Positions 28,596 to 39,047 of a stretch of 64,000 nt of DNA are shown here, one piece after another; within the stretch, counting starts at the first letter, position 1, and each line of letters begins with the position of its first letter. The DNA is from Undibacterium paludis. GTDB taxonomy: Bacteria > Pseudomonadota > Gammaproteobacteria > Burkholderiales > Burkholderiaceae_D. The position numbers and the translations under genes were made by a program. The stretch lies in contig NZ_JAKZHX010000001.1 of the NCBI RefSeq assembly GCF_022568815.1, positions 186,001 to 250,000 of the forward strand. Direction: 5' to 3'. The notes under the pieces were generated by a model. It made no database searches. It saw only the letters and a program-made list of their open reading frames with translations, and was not told the origin of the DNA.

Positions 28596-28658
28596 CAGCA
28601 GAAATTGTATCTGCTTCCAGGCTACCTGATTTCTTACCGGGCAACCTGTTAGTACAAC

Positions 28659-29063
28659 TTAGATACGACGACGCTTTGGAGGGCGGCAGCCGTTATGTGG
28701 AACTGGAGTAACGTCTTGAATCAGGGAAATCTTGATACCCAGATTGTTCAAGGCGCGTACTGAAGATTCGCGACCTGGGCCTGGGCCTTTGATACGAACT
28801 TCCAGATTTTTGATACCGCATTCAACGGCCACTTTACCAGCTGCCTCTGCTGCAACCTGCGCCGCAAACGGAGTAGACTTACGAGAGCCTTTGAAGCCAG
28901 CACCACCGGCAGTTGCCCAAGACAACGCATTGCCTTGACGATCAGTGATCGTGATGATGGTGTTGTTGAAAGAAGCGTGAACGTGAGCAATACCTTCTGC
29001 AACGTTCTTTTTAACTTTCTTACGCGCACGTGCTGCTGCAGCGTTATTTTGAGCTTTTGCCAT
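28659..29063 (-). CDS. rpsK: 30S ribosomal protein S11
   Basis: Platform protein of the small subunit contacting mRNA near the E site. The 134 residues show [33 protein letters not shown] and the invariant C-terminal [12 protein letters not shown]. Lies 31 bases after rpsM. The N-terminus is the alanine/lysine-rich form usual in betaproteobacteria. Confidence 0.98.
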   Translation of the reverse strand: MAKAQNNAAAARARKKVKKNVAEGIAHVHASFNNTIITITDRQGNALSWATAGGAGFKGSRKSTPFAAQVAAEAAGKVAVECGIKNLEVRIKGPGPGRESSVRALNNLGIKISLIQDVTPVPHNGCRPPKRRRI

Positions 29064-29094
29064 AATGTTTTCCTTGGATCCGGGCTAGCCTGGA

Positions 29095-29460
29095 TTATTT
29101 CTTCAAAGATTGCGCTGCCTTACGTGGACCCTTGCGAGTACGCGCATTTGTACGTGTACGTTGGCCACGGACAGGCAAACCTTTACGATGACGCAGGCCA
29201 CGGTAGCAACCCAGGTCCATCAAACGCTTGATGTTCATGGACAGTTCACGACGCAAGTCGCCTTCGACGATAAATTTACCGATTTCGTCGCGAAGCTTCT
29301 CGAGTTCGTTGTCATCCAGATCTTTAACCTTTTTATTGGTCAAAACACCTGTTGCGTCACAGATTTTCTGTGCGCGTGGACGGCCAATACCATAGATGGC
29401 TGTGAGGCCGATTACGGTATGCTGATGATTTGGGATATTAACCCCTGCGATACGTGCCAT
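29095..29460 (-). CDS. rpsM: 30S ribosomal protein S13
   Basis: Head protein of the small subunit that contacts the 50S subunit and P-site tRNA. The 121 residues start [14 protein letters not shown] and contain the helix-hairpin-helix [14 protein letters not shown] and the basic tail [14 protein letters not shown]. It follows rpmJ and begins the alpha part of the array. Confidence 0.98.
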   Translation of the reverse strand: MARIAGVNIPNHQHTVIGLTAIYGIGRPRAQKICDATGVLTNKKVKDLDDNELEKLRDEIGKFIVEGDLRRELSMNIKRLMDLGCYRGLRHRKGLPVRGQRTRTNARTRKGPRKAAQSLKK

Positions 29461-29487
29461 TCGTTATTCCTCGTTCAATAACGTTAA

Positions 29488-29601
29488 TTAACCTTGGCGC
29501 TGCTTATGGCGTGGTTCTGTGCAAATAACACGAACAACACCCTTGCGCTTGATGATTTTGCAGTTGCGGCAGATCCGCTTAACTGATGCGAGAACTTTCA
29601 T
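29488..29601 (-). CDS. rpmJ: 50S ribosomal protein L36
   Basis: A 37-residue zinc-ribbon protein, [20 protein letters not shown] to RHKQRQG, short enough to be missed by length cut-offs. The zinc ligands C11, C14, C27 and H32 are present, so this is the C+ (zinc-binding) form. Located between infA and rpsM, 33 bases after infA, as in other betaproteobacteria. Confidence 0.96.
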   Translation of the reverse strand: MKVLASVKRICRNCKIIKRKGVVRVICTEPRHKQRQG

Positions 29602-29634
29602 TTTTGCCCTCTTCCCTTCTAGTTCACTTTTAAT

Positions 29635-29853
29635 TTACTTGGTACGGAACACTATTCGCGCCCGGCTCAAATCATAAGGCGTCAATTCCACTGTCACCTT
29701 ATCACCTGGAAGAATACGGATATAGTTCATCCGCATTTTTCCGGAAATATGGCCAAGTACAACATGCCCGTTTTCCAACTTAACTCGAAATGTTGCATTC
29801 GGAAGATTCTCAAGAATCTCGCCCTGCATCTGTATAACGTCGTCTTTTGCCAT
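29635..29853 (-). CDS. infA: Translation initiation factor IF-1
   Basis: Binds the A site of the 30S subunit during initiation. The 72 residues form an S1-like OB fold: [20 protein letters not shown], the segment [20 protein letters not shown], and the end [12 protein letters not shown]. Its place between secY and rpmJ, inside the ribosomal array, is characteristic of beta- and some other proteobacteria, unlike E. coli where infA is elsewhere. Confidence 0.97.
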   Translation of the reverse strand: MAKDDVIQMQGEILENLPNATFRVKLENGHVVLGHISGKMRMNYIRILPGDKVTVELTPYDLSRARIVFRTK

Positions 29854-29876
29854 TCGATCTGCTGTCCCCTGGGTGA

Positions 29877-31214
29877 TTACCTTGAAGGAATCCCGCCCTT
29901 GAAATTTGCTTTACGAAGAAGCGATTCATATTGCTGGGACATCACATAGTTCTGTACCTGCGCCATAAAGTCCATGGTGACTACCACGATAATCAGCAGG
30001 GACGTTCCGCCGAAATAAAATGGTACTTTCCATTTTGCAACCAGGAACTCTGGCAACAAGCAAACCAGCGTAATGTAAATCGCACCTGCCAGCGTCAAAC
30101 GCATCAAAATCTTGTCGATATAGCGTGCGGTCTGGTCACCAGGACGTATCCCGGGAACAAAAGCACCGCTCTTCTTCAAGTTGTCTGCTGTTTCTTTGCT
30201 GTTAAATACCAAGGCGGTATAGAAGAAGCAGAAGAAAATGATCGCTATTGCATACAACAAAGCGTGTATCGGTTCGCCAGGCGCCATCGACGCAGCCAGA
30301 TCCTTCAGGAAAGTGATAAAACCACTTGTTGAAGACTCTGCACCCTTGGTAAACCAGCTGGCAATCGTTGCCGGGAACAAGATGATGGAAGAAGCGAAGA
30401 TAGGTGGAATGACACCAGCCATATTCAACTTCAGCGGCAAATGACTGCTTTGACCACCGTAAATCTTGTTGCCAACCTGACGCTTGGCATAGTTCACCAG
30501 AATCTTGCGCTGACCACGCTCGACATACACCACTGCAAACGTTACTGCAGGAACAACAATACAAATAACCAGTGCGGCAAAGTTACCCATCTGACCGGTA
30601 CGAACCAGTTCAAACAAATTACTCAAACCACCAGGCAAACCTGCTGCAATACCGGCGAAAATGATGATGGAAATACCATTTCCCAAACCACGTTCAGTGA
30701 TCTGCTCACCCAACCACATCAGGAACATCGTACCGGTCACCAGCGACAATACCGTCGTCAAACGGAACGCCATACCAGGATCGATCACCAGCCCGGCCTG
30801 ACCTTCCAGACCAAATGCGATAAAGTAAGCTTCAATCAACGCCAGAACCACGGTGCCATAACGCGTAAATTGCGTGATCTTTCTGCGACCGGCTTCGCCC
30901 TCTTTCTTGAGAGCTTCCAGTTGCGGCGAAACGATCGACATCAACTGCATGATGATCGATGCAGAGATGTATGGCATGATCCCGAGTGCAAAGACGGTAA
31001 ATCTTTGCATTGCACCACCAGAAAACATATTGAACATACCCAGCAAACCACCCTGGTTCTGTTTGAACATGTCTTCCAGTACTTTAGCGTCTATACCCGG
31101 TACAGGAACATGTGCACCAATCCTGTAGACAACCAGTGCCGCCAGCAAGAACCAGAGTCGCCCCCAGGGAAACCCGCTTGCAGCACTTTTAGTTTGTTGT
31201 GGAGATGTTGCCAA
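29877..31214 (-). CDS. secY: Preprotein translocase subunit SecY
   Basis: Central channel of the Sec translocon. The 445 residues contain ten membrane helices, the plug region after helix 1 ([13 protein letters not shown]), and the conserved cytoplasmic loops with [17 protein letters not shown] (C4) and [20 protein letters not shown] (C5) that bind SecA and ribosomes. It sits between rplO and infA, its normal position in the spc operon. Confidence 0.98.
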   Translation of the reverse strand: MATSPQQTKSAASGFPWGRLWFLLAALVVYRIGAHVPVPGIDAKVLEDMFKQNQGGLLGMFNMFSGGAMQRFTVFALGIMPYISASIIMQLMSIVSPQLEALKKEGEAGRRKITQFTRYGTVVLALIEAYFIAFGLEGQAGLVIDPGMAFRLTTVLSLVTGTMFLMWLGEQITERGLGNGISIIIFAGIAAGLPGGLSNLFELVRTGQMGNFAALVICIVVPAVTFAVVYVERGQRKILVNYAKRQVGNKIYGGQSSHLPLKLNMAGVIPPIFASSIILFPATIASWFTKGAESSTSGFITFLKDLAASMAPGEPIHALLYAIAIIFFCFFYTALVFNSKETADNLKKSGAFVPGIRPGDQTARYIDKILMRLTLAGAIYITLVCLLPEFLVAKWKVPFYFGGTSLLIIVVVTMDFMAQVQNYVMSQQYESLLRKANFKGGIPSR

Positions 31215-31239
31215 TTAATGCTCCGGTTGTCTGCTTACA

Positions 31240-31671
31240 TTAAGCGATAGTGCCACCAGCAGCTTCGATTGCAGCTTTAGCGCCTTTAGTGACGATCAAG
31301 CCGTTCAAAGAAACTTTCTTGGTAATAGCACCAGACAAGATCACGCGGACTACACGTGCGAGATCAGAAACGACACCAGCTTGTTTCAAAGCCAGGATAT
31401 CAATTTCAGTCACTGGCAGGTTTTCCAGATCTGTCAGGCGAACTTCTGCTTTGTACGGTGTTGCCAGCGATTTGAAACCACGCTTTGGCAAACGACGTTG
31501 CAGAGGCATCTGACCGCCTTCGAAACCGACTTTATGAAAGCCGCCGGAACGGGATTTTTGACCTTTATGGCCGCGACCCGCTGTCTTACCTAAGCCTGAA
31601 CCGATACCGCGACCAACACGACGTTTGTAGTGTTTTGCGCCATCAGCTGGCTGGATTGTATTCAATTCCAT
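31240..31671 (-). CDS. rplO: 50S ribosomal protein L15
   Basis: Large-subunit assembly protein. The start at ATG 31671 ([20 protein letters not shown]) gives 143 residues and has GGAG six bases upstream; the longer upstream reading runs into rpmD. The glycine-rich motif [19 protein letters not shown] near residue 20 and the [18 protein letters not shown] block identify L15. Confidence 0.98.
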   Translation of the reverse strand: MELNTIQPADGAKHYKRRVGRGIGSGLGKTAGRGHKGQKSRSGGFHKVGFEGGQMPLQRRLPKRGFKSLATPYKAEVRLTDLENLPVTEIDILALKQAGVVSDLARVVRVILSGAITKKVSLNGLIVTKGAKAAIEAAGGTIA

Positions 31672-31699
31672 AATTTGCTCCGATCGCAAACCAGACGGC

Positions 31700-31879
31700 T
31701 TACGATACAACCTTCACAAGATACGAGACTTTATTGATCATGCCACGTACGGCTGGTGTGTCTTGCAATTCAGAAACTGAATTAACACGACGCAAGCCCA
31801 GGCCACGTACAGTTGCGCGGTGATCCTGGCGTGTGCCGATCAAACCTTTAACCAATTGCACTTTTACTGTCTTAGACAT
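31700..31879 (-). CDS. rpmD: 50S ribosomal protein L30
   Basis: Small L30 of 59 residues beginning [20 protein letters not shown] at ATG 31879, with a perfect AGGAG upstream; the longer reading overlaps rpsE. The [22 protein letters not shown] signature is clear. It lies 10 bases after rpsE and 28 before rplO. Confidence 0.97.
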   Translation of the reverse strand: MSKTVKVQLVKGLIGTRQDHRATVRGLGLRRVNSVSELQDTPAVRGMINKVSYLVKVVS

Positions 31880-31889
31880 GAGGTGCTCC

Positions 31890-32408
31890 TTAACCGAGAA
31901 TTTCTTCAACAGTTTTGCCACGCTTTGCAGCGATTTCAGATGGAGTACTCATCTTGGCCAAACCGTTCAAAGTTGCACGAACCATGTTGTAAGGATTGGT
32001 GGAGCCGTTGGACTTAGCCACAACGTTCACAATACCCATTACTTCAAAAATCGCGCGCATTGGACCACCAGCGATAACGCCAGTACCTTCTTTTGCTGGA
32101 GAAATCATGACGGAAGATGCGCCGTGCTTGCCAGTAACGGTGTGTTGCAGAGTACCGTTCTTCAAAGTCACCTTGATCATCTTGCGACGTGCTTCTTCCA
32201 TCGCTTTTTGTACAGCAACTGGAACTTCTTTCGATTTTCCTTTGCCCATACCGATACGGCCATCGCCGTCACCAACGACTGTCAGCGCTGCGAAACCCAT
32301 GATACGACCACCCTTAACCACTTTGGTTACACGGTTGATCGCGATCATTTTTTCGCGCATGCCATCATCCGGCTTGTCGGCTGCTGTTTTTGCTTGCATT
32401 TTTGCCAT
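31890..32408 (-). CDS. rpsE: 30S ribosomal protein S5
   Basis: Small-subunit protein important for accuracy and mRNA unwinding at the entry tunnel. The 172 residues have the double-stranded RNA-binding-like motif [22 protein letters not shown] near residue 28 and the ribosomal S5 C-domain with [13 protein letters not shown]. Located between rplR and rpmD. Confidence 0.98.
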   Translation of the reverse strand: MAKMQAKTAADKPDDGMREKMIAINRVTKVVKGGRIMGFAALTVVGDGDGRIGMGKGKSKEVPVAVQKAMEEARRKMIKVTLKNGTLQHTVTGKHGASSVMISPAKEGTGVIAGGPMRAIFEVMGIVNVVAKSNGSTNPYNMVRATLNGLAKMSTPSEIAAKRGKTVEEILG

Positions 32409-32420
32409 GACAAATTTTCC

Positions 32421-32783
32421 TTAGAACTTCAAGCCAGCTTCACGGGCTGCTTCTGCAAGCGCCTTGATGCGACCGTGGTAACGGAAACCGGAGCGGTCAA
32501 ACGCAACTTCGGTAACCCCTGCTTTGATTGCCTTCTCTGCAACACGTTTGCCGATCAAGCTTGCTGCAGCAGCGTTGCCGCCTGCACCAGACTTGCCAGC
32601 CAACTCTGCACGTACTTCTGCTTCTACGGTAGAAGCAGATGCCAACACTTTGGCGTCTGGGCCAATGATGTTTGCATAGATGTGCAGGTTTGTGCGATGC
32701 ACGGCCAGGCGGTTCACTTTGAGTTCTGCGATCTTGGCACGGGTTTGACGTGCGCGGCGCAGACGTGATTGTTTCTTGTCCAT
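32421..32783 (-). CDS. rplR: 50S ribosomal protein L18
   Basis: 5S rRNA-binding protein of the central protuberance. ATG at 32783 gives [18 protein letters not shown] and 120 residues; a TTG two codons upstream is less likely. GGGG lies upstream of the chosen start. The C-terminal [24 protein letters not shown] block is diagnostic. Confidence 0.97.
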   Translation of the reverse strand: MDKKQSRLRRARQTRAKIAELKVNRLAVHRTNLHIYANIIGPDAKVLASASTVEAEVRAELAGKSGAGGNAAAASLIGKRVAEKAIKAGVTEVAFDRSGFRYHGRIKALAEAAREAGLKF

Positions 32784-32795
32784 CGTCAACCCCTA

Positions 32796-33329
32796 TTACT
32801 TCTTCTTGGTTTCTTTAATCACAACCACTTCGTCCACATAGCGGACGCCTTTGCCTTTATAAGGCTCTGGACTGCGGTATGCACGGACTTCAGCAGCAAC
32901 CTGACCAACTTTTTGCTTGTCAATCCCTTTGATCAGGATTTCAGTTGGAGTTGGTGTTGCGCATGTAACGCCAGCTGGCATTGCATGAACGACTGGGTGC
33001 GAGAAACCAAGAGACAAATTCAATTTGTCGCCTTGAGCTTGCGCTTTGTAACCAACGCCGACCAGGCTCAGTTTCTTTTCGAAACCTTTGGTAACGCCGT
33101 TGACCATGTTGTTGACCAGGGCACGCAGGGTACCGCTCATCGCATTGGCTTCACGACCATCATTAGCCGGGGAAAAACTCAAAGAACCGTTTTCGTTCTT
33201 TACTGTCACCAGGCCATTCAAGGCTTGGGACAATACGCCCTGTGGGCCCTTAACTGTAATCTGCTCTGTCGAAATGGTGACTTCAGCACCTGCCGGCAAA
33301 GCGATTGGCATCTTACCTACTCGAGACAT
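32796..33329 (-). CDS. rplF: 50S ribosomal protein L6
   Basis: Two-domain protein near the factor-binding site. The 177 residues begin [17 protein letters not shown] and end with the signature [24 protein letters not shown]. Both L6 repeats are intact. It follows rpsH by 10 bases. Confidence 0.98.
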   Translation of the reverse strand: MSRVGKMPIALPAGAEVTISTEQITVKGPQGVLSQALNGLVTVKNENGSLSFSPANDGREANAMSGTLRALVNNMVNGVTKGFEKKLSLVGVGYKAQAQGDKLNLSLGFSHPVVHAMPAGVTCATPTPTEILIKGIDKQKVGQVAAEVRAYRSPEPYKGKGVRYVDEVVVIKETKKK

Positions 33330-33339
33330 CTTTCACTCC

Positions 33340-33735
33340 TTAGGCGACGTAGCAAATCACTTCGCCACCGACACCGGTTGCGCGCGCTTTGCGGTCAGTC
33401 ATAACGCCTTGTGGTGTGGAAACGATAGCCACTCCCAAACCGTTCATCACACTTGGGATCTCGTCTTTACCTTTGTAAATACGGAGACCAGGACGTGAAA
33501 CACGTTCCAAGCGCTCGATAACAGGACGTCCTGCGTAATATTTCAAGCCGATTTTCAATTCGGACTTACCTGCAGTTTCAGAAACTGCGAAATCTTCAAT
33601 GTAACCTTCGTCTTTCAGTACGTTCGCAATTGCGACCTTTACTTTGGAAGACGGCATCGCGACGACAGTTTTTTGAACAACTTGTGCGTTACGGATGCGG
33701 GTCAGCATATCGGCGATAGGATCGCTCATACTCAT
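33340..33735 (-). CDS. rpsH: 30S ribosomal protein S8
   Basis: Binds the central domain of 16S rRNA; in E. coli it represses the spc operon at the rplE region. The 131 residues include [14 protein letters not shown] and the C-terminal [21 protein letters not shown]. Start ATG 33735 has AGGAG eight bases upstream; ATG 33729 is a less well spaced alternative. Confidence 0.98.
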   Translation of the reverse strand: MSMSDPIADMLTRIRNAQVVQKTVVAMPSSKVKVAIANVLKDEGYIEDFAVSETAGKSELKIGLKYYAGRPVIERLERVSRPGLRIYKGKDEIPSVMNGLGVAIVSTPQGVMTDRKARATGVGGEVICYVA

Positions 33736-33749
33736 TGCTTATTCTCCTA

Positions 33750-34055
33750 TTACCAGCTGGCTTTAGTCATACCCGGGATTTCACCACGCATGGCGACTTC
33801 ACGGAGTTTAATACGGCCCAAACCGAACTTGCGGAATGTGCCACGTGGACGACCTGTCAAAGTGCAGCGGTTACGCTGACGGGTCGGGTTGGAGTTACGT
33901 GGCAAGGCCTGCAACTTCAGACGAGCAACATAACGCTCTTCTTCTGTCTTTGATTGGTCATCAATGATGGCCTTCAATTCGGCGCGCTTGCCAGCGAATT
34001 TCTTCACCAGATCTGCACGCTTTTGCTCACGATTAATCAGTGCCAGTTTTGCCAT
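33750..34055 (-). CDS. rpsN: 30S ribosomal protein S14
   Basis: Head protein of 101 residues starting [20 protein letters not shown]. This is the long, zinc-free form: the C-terminal region [25 protein letters not shown] lacks the CXXC pair of the short form. Positioned between rplE and rpsH. Confidence 0.98.
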   Translation of the reverse strand: MAKLALINREQKRADLVKKFAGKRAELKAIIDDQSKTEEERYVARLKLQALPRNSNPTRQRNRCTLTGRPRGTFRKFGLGRIKLREVAMRGEIPGMTKASW

Positions 34056-34062
34056 GGCGACC

Positions 34063-34602
34063 TCAGTTTCTGAACGGAAATTTAAATGCGGCGAGGAGCG
34101 CTTTCGCTTCGTCGTCGGTCTTTGCTGTTGTCGTGATAGAGATGTTCATACCACGCAATGCGTCGATCTTGTCGTATTCGATTTCAGGGAAAATGATCTG
34201 TTCCTTGACACCGATATTGTAGTTACCACGACCATCAAACGCACGACCAGAAACACCACGGAAGTCACGTACACGTGGCAATGCCACAGTGATGAAACGA
34301 TCCAGGAATTCATACATCTGAGCGCCACGCAAAGTTACCATACAACCAATTGGGTAGCCTTCACGGATTTTGAAACCAGCGATCGCTTTGCGAGCTTTGG
34401 TAACTACTGGCTTTTGACCAGCAATCTTGGTCAGGTCGCCAACTGCGTGCTCGATGATCTTCTTGTCTGCAACTGCTTCGGACAAACCCATGTTCAGGGT
34501 GATCTTCAAGATGCGCGGAACTTCCATGACTGACTTGTATGCGTACTTCTCAGTCAGTTCACCAACGATTTTATCTTTATATAATGCTTGTAGACGGGCC
34601 AT
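34063..34602 (-). CDS. rplE: 50S ribosomal protein L5
   Basis: 5S rRNA-binding protein contacting P-site tRNA. The 179 residues contain the L5 signature [26 protein letters not shown] near residue 90 and [18 protein letters not shown]. It is 4 bases after rplX. The motif [12 protein letters not shown] near residue 32 is also conserved. Confidence 0.98.
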   Translation of the reverse strand: MARLQALYKDKIVGELTEKYAYKSVMEVPRILKITLNMGLSEAVADKKIIEHAVGDLTKIAGQKPVVTKARKAIAGFKIREGYPIGCMVTLRGAQMYEFLDRFITVALPRVRDFRGVSGRAFDGRGNYNIGVKEQIIFPEIEYDKIDALRGMNISITTTAKTDDEAKALLAAFKFPFRN

Positions 34603-34606
34603 GATG

Positions 34607-34921
34607 TTATGCCTTCACAACTTCGCCAGTCGACTTATAGATACGGACTTTCTTGCCATCCACTACCTTGAAGCCTACACGGTCTGCTTTGCCGGAAGCT
34701 GCATTGAACAATGCAACGTTCGACACATGAATCGGCATCAATTTATCCACGATGCCACCTACTGCGCCAGTCATTGGGTTAGGTTTAACAGCCTTTTTGG
34801 CAACATTAACACCAGCAACAACAACGTAATCGCTATCGATGCATGCTTGCACCTGACCACGTTTACCTTTGTCTTTACCCGTCAAGACGATGACTTCGTC
34901 GTTTTTACGAATTTTGTTCAT
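34607..34921 (-). CDS. rplX: 50S ribosomal protein L24
   Basis: Assembly initiator protein of the large subunit. ATG at 34921 gives [20 protein letters not shown] and 104 residues; the codon before it is GTG, so a one-residue longer reading exists. The KOW motif ([17 protein letters not shown]) is clear. Located between rplN and rplE. Confidence 0.97.
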   Translation of the reverse strand: MNKIRKNDEVIVLTGKDKGKRGQVQACIDSDYVVVAGVNVAKKAVKPNPMTGAVGGIVDKLMPIHVSNVALFNAASGKADRVGFKVVDGKKVRIYKSTGEVVKA

Positions 34922-34930
34922 CACGACCCC

Positions 34931-35299
34931 TTACAGCACTTCTGGAGCCAAGGACACGATTTTCATAAAGCGCTCAGTACGCAGTTCGCGTGTTACTGGG
35001 CCGAAAATACGAGTACCGATAGGCTCAAGTTTTGCATTCAACAATACTGCGGCATTGCCATCAAATTTGACCAGTGAGCCATCTTGACGACGAACACCTT
35101 TAGCTGTCCTCACGACAACGGCGTTGTAAATTTCACCTTTTTTTACACGACCGCGCGGAGCAGCAGACTTAACGGTGACTTTGATTACGTCACCAATACC
35201 CGCATAACGACGCTTGGAACCGCCCAACACCTTGATGCACAAAACTTCGCGCGCACCAGTGTTGTCAGCCACTTCCAGCCGGCTTTCTGTTTGAATCAT
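34931..35299 (-). CDS. rplN: 50S ribosomal protein L14
   Basis: The 122 residues begin [19 protein letters not shown] and carry the L14 signature [24 protein letters not shown]14 contacts 16S rRNA across an intersubunit bridge. It is the first gene after a 240-base gap separating it from rpsQ, which suggests that the spc part may have its own regulatory segment here. Confidence 0.98.
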   Translation of the reverse strand: MIQTESRLEVADNTGAREVLCIKVLGGSKRRYAGIGDVIKVTVKSAAPRGRVKKGEIYNAVVVRTAKGVRRQDGSLVKFDGNAAVLLNAKLEPIGTRIFGPVTRELRTERFMKIVSLAPEVL

Positions 35300-35539
35300 A
35301 ATGTTCTCTTTCCCAACTTAATCCACACAACTTGCACTATGCAAATTTGTAGTCAGTCTTGGTCCTGCCAGCCAACCCCTACATAACCTACAATGCACGA
35401 GCCAACTGATTAGGTGGACGATTTTTTAACCACTTTCACAACAAGAGGCGCTGCGAAAGACATTTAGGCTGCCATTCGCTTATATTGCAAATGACAGCCC
35501 ATCATTATTACACCAAAAAAATTTTAGTGCAACAAATTT
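35300..35539 (-). promoter_or_regulatory. 240-base gap between rpsQ and rplN with a leader-like hairpin
   Basis: Unusually long for the middle of this array. On the minus strand there is a 10-bp stem (GGCTGTCATT/AATGGCAGCC, one G-U pair; 35469-35501 approximately) and AT-rich stretches with possible -10 elements (TAATAAT). No convincing full promoter or terminator was identified and no coding frame is credible. Confidence 0.45.
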
Positions 35540-35812
35540 TTATACTACTTGCGCGACTTGAACCACACGTGTCACTGTCCAAGCTTTGGTCTTGGAGATA
35601 GGACGACCTTCTTGAATTTCAACGGTGTCGCCTGCCTTTGCCTGGTTCGCTTCATCGTGTGCATGGTACTTTGCAGTACGAACGATGATCTTGCCATACA
35701 AAGGATGCTTGACGTGACGTTCAACAACCACTGTTACGGTTTTGTCCATCTTGTCAGAGACAACCTTGCCAATCAATGTGCGCTTCAATGCCACTTTAAC
35801 TTGATCGTTCAT
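35540..35812 (-). CDS. rpsQ: 30S ribosomal protein S17
   Basis: OB-fold protein of 90 residues: [20 protein letters not shown] near the start, then [25 protein letters not shown], the S17 signature. The ATG overlaps the rpmC stop by one base (TAATG), so translation is coupled. It is the last gene before the 240-base gap. Confidence 0.98.
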   Translation of the reverse strand: MNDQVKVALKRTLIGKVVSDKMDKTVTVVVERHVKHPLYGKIIVRTAKYHAHDEANQAKAGDTVEIQEGRPISKTKAWTVTRVVQVAQVV

Positions 35813-36003
35813 TATTTGGCATCCTTCTGATTCATGACGGTTTTCACGCGAGCGATGTCACGACGAACTTTTTTCAACTGGGAAGTGTTAGTCAGTTGCT
35901 GGGTAGCGATTTGCATACGCAGGCTGAACTGTGCCTTCAACAGATCATTGAGTTCTTTGGTCAAAGCCGCTTGATCCTTACCTTGGAGTTCAGATACTTT
36001 CAT
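35812..36003 (-). CDS. rpmC: 50S ribosomal protein L29
   Basis: Exit-tunnel protein and part of the docking site for trigger factor and SRP. ATG at 36003 gives [18 protein letters not shown] and 63 residues, with AGGAG six bases upstream; the preceding in-frame TTG is not needed. The [20 protein letters not shown] signature is present. Confidence 0.97.
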   Translation of the reverse strand: MKVSELQGKDQAALTKELNDLLKAQFSLRMQIATQQLTNTSQLKKVRRDIARVKTVMNQKDAK

Positions 36004-36015
36004 TTTCAACTCCTA

Positions 36016-36435
36016 TTATTGGCCGACTTGACGGACGACGAACGTAGTCATCAACGGCAGTTTTGCTGCAGCCAAGCGGAACGCTTCGCGTGCCAGCGCC
36101 TCATCGACACCATCCATTTCGTACAACATTTTGCCTGGTTGAATCTCGGCAACATAGTACTCTGGATTACCCTTACCATTACCCATACGAACTTCAGCGG
36201 GCTTCTGGGAAATCGGCTTGTCCGGGAAAACGCGGATCCAGATACGGCCACCACGTTTGATGTGACGTGTCATTGCACGACGCGCTGCTTCGATCTGACG
36301 CGCTGTGATACGACCACGACCAACTGCCTTCAAGCCAAACTCACCGAAGGAAACTGCTGTACCACGAGTATGCGAGATACCCTTGTTACGGCCTTTCTGT
36401 TCCTTGCGATATTTTCTGCGTGCTGGTTGCAGCAT
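36016..36435 (-). CDS. rplP: 50S ribosomal protein L16
   Basis: Binds near the A site and the peptidyl-transferase region. The 139 residues begin [19 protein letters not shown] and contain the signature blocks [18 protein letters not shown] and [18 protein letters not shown]. It is 2 bases after rpsC. Confidence 0.98.
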   Translation of the reverse strand: MLQPARRKYRKEQKGRNKGISHTRGTAVSFGEFGLKAVGRGRITARQIEAARRAMTRHIKRGGRIWIRVFPDKPISQKPAEVRMGNGKGNPEYYVAEIQPGKMLYEMDGVDEALAREAFRLAAAKLPLMTTFVVRQVGQ

Positions 36436-36437
36436 GA

Positions 36438-37268
36438 TTATTCTCCTGCTTTCTCAGCCGGTGCTGCAGCGTCAGCTTTGGCGCGTACGCGCTTGGCTGC
36501 CGGGGCTGCTGCGCCGGTCGTGTTTTGTCCTTCAGGACGCTTGGCGCGTGGGCGGCTGTTTGGCTTGCCATCATCACGACGTGGGCCACGACGTTTTTTG
36601 TCGTCTTCCGGAGCCGATTCGATAACAGGCGCATCGCCATTTGCCAAACGATCGCCTTTGTACACCCAAACTTTGACACCAATGATGCCGTAAGTTGTGG
36701 ATGCTTCGCCAAAGCCGTAATCGATGTCGGCACGCAGAGTATGCAGAGGCACACGGCCTTCGCGATACCATTCTTTACGTGCGATCTCGATACCGTTCAA
36801 ACGACCACCAGACATGATCTTGATACCTTGAGCGCCCAGACGCATGGCGTTCTGCATCGCACGTTTCATCGCGCGGCGGAACATGATGCGTTTTTCCAGC
36901 TGTTGAGCGATAGAATCAGCGATCAATTGTGCATCGATTTCTGGCTTGCGGATCTCTTCGATGTTGACATGCACTGGCACGCCCATCAATTTCGACAAGT
37001 CAGCTTTCAATACTTCAATGTCTTCGCCTTTTTTACCGATCACAACGCCTGGACGGGAGCTGTATATCGTGATGCGTGCATTTTTAGCAGGACGCTCAAT
37101 AACGATGCGGCCTACAGACGCGTTTTTCAGTTTCTTCTTCAGGTACTCACGTACTTTCAGATCTTCACCGAGCATGGAGGCAAAGTTACCATTGCCTGCA
37201 TACCAGCGGGAAGACCAGTTACGTGTTACTGCCAAACGAAAACCGGTTGGATGTATCTTCTGTCCCAT
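36438..37268 (-). CDS. rpsC: 30S ribosomal protein S3 with long basic C-terminal tail
   Basis: Forms part of the mRNA entry helicase. The 276 residues begin [18 protein letters not shown] and show a KH domain ([20 protein letters not shown], near residue 75) and the C-domain [20 protein letters not shown]. After about residue 220 comes a tail of more than 50 residues rich in K, R, A and P, absent from the E. coli protein (233 residues) but of a kind known in betaproteobacteria. AAGGAG precedes the ATG. Confidence 0.98.
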   Translation of the reverse strand: MGQKIHPTGFRLAVTRNWSSRWYAGNGNFASMLGEDLKVREYLKKKLKNASVGRIVIERPAKNARITIYSSRPGVVIGKKGEDIEVLKADLSKLMGVPVHVNIEEIRKPEIDAQLIADSIAQQLEKRIMFRRAMKRAMQNAMRLGAQGIKIMSGGRLNGIEIARKEWYREGRVPLHTLRADIDYGFGEASTTYGIIGVKVWVYKGDRLANGDAPVIESAPEDDKKRRGPRRDDGKPNSRPRAKRPEGQNTTGAAAPAAKRVRAKADAAAPAEKAGE

Positions 37269-37277
37269 CGTGACTCC

Positions 37278-37607
37278 TTAGTTACCAACAGTCACATAAA
37301 TGTGACAGGATTGTTTAGAGATACGATCACCACGACCCTTAGCGCGTGCTGTGAAGCGCTTCAGAATCGCACCCTTTTCGACATAGATAGTCTTCACTTT
37401 CAACTCATCGATATCTGCGCCATCATTGTGCTCGGCGTTTGCAATTGCAGACTCCAACACTTTCTTGATGATTGCAGCACCTTTTTTAGGGCTGAATGCC
37501 AGGATATTCAATGCCTGATCTACTTTTTTACCACGGATCAGATCTGCCACCAGGCGACCTTTTTGCTCAGACAGACGCACACCGCGCAAACTTGCTTTAG
37601 TTTCCAT
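37278..37607 (-). CDS. rplV: 50S ribosomal protein L22
   Basis: Lines the exit tunnel with a long beta-hairpin, the site of macrolide-resistance changes in other species. Two adjacent ATG codons exist (37610, 37607); the second is better spaced from AGGA and gives 109 residues beginning [20 protein letters not shown]. The C-terminal hairpin [19 protein letters not shown] is intact. Confidence 0.97.
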   Translation of the reverse strand: METKASLRGVRLSEQKGRLVADLIRGKKVDQALNILAFSPKKGAAIIKKVLESAIANAEHNDGADIDELKVKTIYVEKGAILKRFTARAKGRGDRISKQSCHIYVTVGN

Positions 37608-37616
37608 CATCGGTCC

Positions 37617-37892
37617 TTATCTCTTAGCCTTTTTATCGGCAGCGTGACCCTTGAATGTACGGGTCAGCGCAAATTCGCCGAGCTTGTGACCAACCATGTT
37701 TTCGGAAACATAAACTGGCACGTGCTGCTTGCCGTTATGTACCGCAATGGTCAAACCGATGAAGTCCGGCATAATTGTCGAACGACGGGACCAGGTCTTG
37801 ATTGGCTTTTTGTCTTTAGTTGCTTGCGCAGCTTCGACTTTCTTCACCAGATGGGCGTCGCAAAACGGCCCTTTTTTCAATGAACGTGTCAT
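37617..37892 (-). CDS. rpsS: 30S ribosomal protein S19
   Basis: Head protein that forms a complex with S13. The 91 residues begin [15 protein letters not shown] and contain the signature [24 protein letters not shown]. It lies 10 bases after rplB and 9 before rplV. Confidence 0.98.
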   Translation of the reverse strand: MTRSLKKGPFCDAHLVKKVEAAQATKDKKPIKTWSRRSTIMPDFIGLTIAVHNGKQHVPVYVSENMVGHKLGEFALTRTFKGHAADKKAKR

Positions 37893-37902
37893 GTGTTATC
37901 CC

Positions 37903-38730
37903 TTATTTCTTACCACGGCGTGAGACGATCATCGAAGTAGTACGCTTGTTGCGACGTGTCTTCTTACCCTTGGTCTGTTGACCCCATGGCGATACTGGAT
38001 GACGACCGGCTGCTGTTCTACCTTCACCACCACCGTGAGGATGGTCGATCGGGTTCATGACCACACCGCGAACGGTAGGACGAACACCACGCCAGCGCAT
38101 TGCACCAGCTTTACCAATCTTGCGCAGGTTATGCTCACCGTTGCCTACTTCACCGATAGTCGCACGGCATTCGATATGAATGCGGCGAACTTCACCGGAA
38201 CGCAGACGAACCTGAGCGTAAGTGCCTTCGCGTGCCATCAGCACAACGCCAGCACCGGCTGTACGTGCGATCTGAGCACCCTTACCTGGCAGCATTTCTA
38301 CGCAATGCATAGTTGTACCGACAGGGATATTGCGGATAGGCAAGCAGTTACCAGCCTTGATCGGCGCATGCGAACCGTTCATTACCTGGTCACCGGCTGC
38401 CAGACCTTTAGGAGCGATGATGTATGCACGTTCACCGTCCGCATAGCACAACAAGGCAATGTGTGCTGTACGGTTAGGATCGTATTCAATACGCTCTACT
38501 GTTGCAGGAATACCATCCTTGTTGCGTTTGAAGTCAACCAGACGATAATGCTGCTTGTGGCCACCACCAATATGACGGGTAGTGATATGACCGTTATTGT
38601 TACGGCCAGCAGTCTTGGATTTCTTTTCCAACAAAGCAGCAAACGGACGACCTTTATACAGGCCTTCTGTTACCACTTTCACCATACCACGACGACCTGG
38701 TGAGGTTGGCTTCATCTTAACGAGTGCCAT
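37903..38730 (-). CDS. rplB: 50S ribosomal protein L2
   Basis: Largest and most conserved L protein, near the peptidyl-transferase centre. The 275 residues include [20 protein letters not shown], an SH3-like domain and the C-terminal signature [21 protein letters not shown] with the catalytically important histidine region. It starts 2 bases after the rplW stop. Confidence 0.98.
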   Translation of the reverse strand: MALVKMKPTSPGRRGMVKVVTEGLYKGRPFAALLEKKSKTAGRNNNGHITTRHIGGGHKQHYRLVDFKRNKDGIPATVERIEYDPNRTAHIALLCYADGERAYIIAPKGLAAGDQVMNGSHAPIKAGNCLPIRNIPVGTTMHCVEMLPGKGAQIARTAGAGVVLMAREGTYAQVRLRSGEVRRIHIECRATIGEVGNGEHNLRKIGKAGAMRWRGVRPTVRGVVMNPIDHPHGGGEGRTAAGRHPVSPWGQQTKGKKTRRNKRTTSMIVSRRGKK

Positions 38731-38732
38731 GC

Positions 38733-39047
38733 TTATGCCCCCTCAGTAAAGTTAATTTCCTGACCTGGCTTCAAGCATACAAAAGCGCGTCTTGTATGAT
38801 TGCGGCGGCCATTAAATTTACCGGTACGTTTTTGTTTACCTTGGCGATTTGCTACTTGTACGGATTCAACTTGTACTTTAAACAGCAATTCGACGGCAGC
38901 TTTGATTTCTGGCTTGGTTGCATCTGGCATCACCAGGAAAACCACTTGTTCATTCTTTTCAGCAACCATTGTTGCTTTTTCAGAAATCACAGGAGCCAGC
39001 AACACCTTCATCAGGCGTTCTTCGCTCATTTTGACTTGTGCGCTCAT
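38733..39047 (-). CDS. rplW: 50S ribosomal protein L23
   Basis: Tunnel-exit protein and main docking point for trigger factor and SRP. The 104 residues contain [18 protein letters not shown] and VNRQGK-like [14 protein letters not shown]. The ATG overlaps the rplD stop by 4 bases. Confidence 0.98.
   Translation of the reverse strand: MSAQVKMSEERLMKVLLAPVISEKATMVAEKNEQVVFLVMPDATKPEIKAAVELLFKVQVESVQVANRQGKQKRTGKFNGRRNHTRRAFVCLKPGQEINFTEGA

Noticed and set aside
36525-37883. A 452-codon plus-strand frame across rpsC, rplV and rpsS
   Set aside because: Antisense to three certain ribosomal genes; composition is abnormal (Cys, Phe, Thr rich) and no motif is present.
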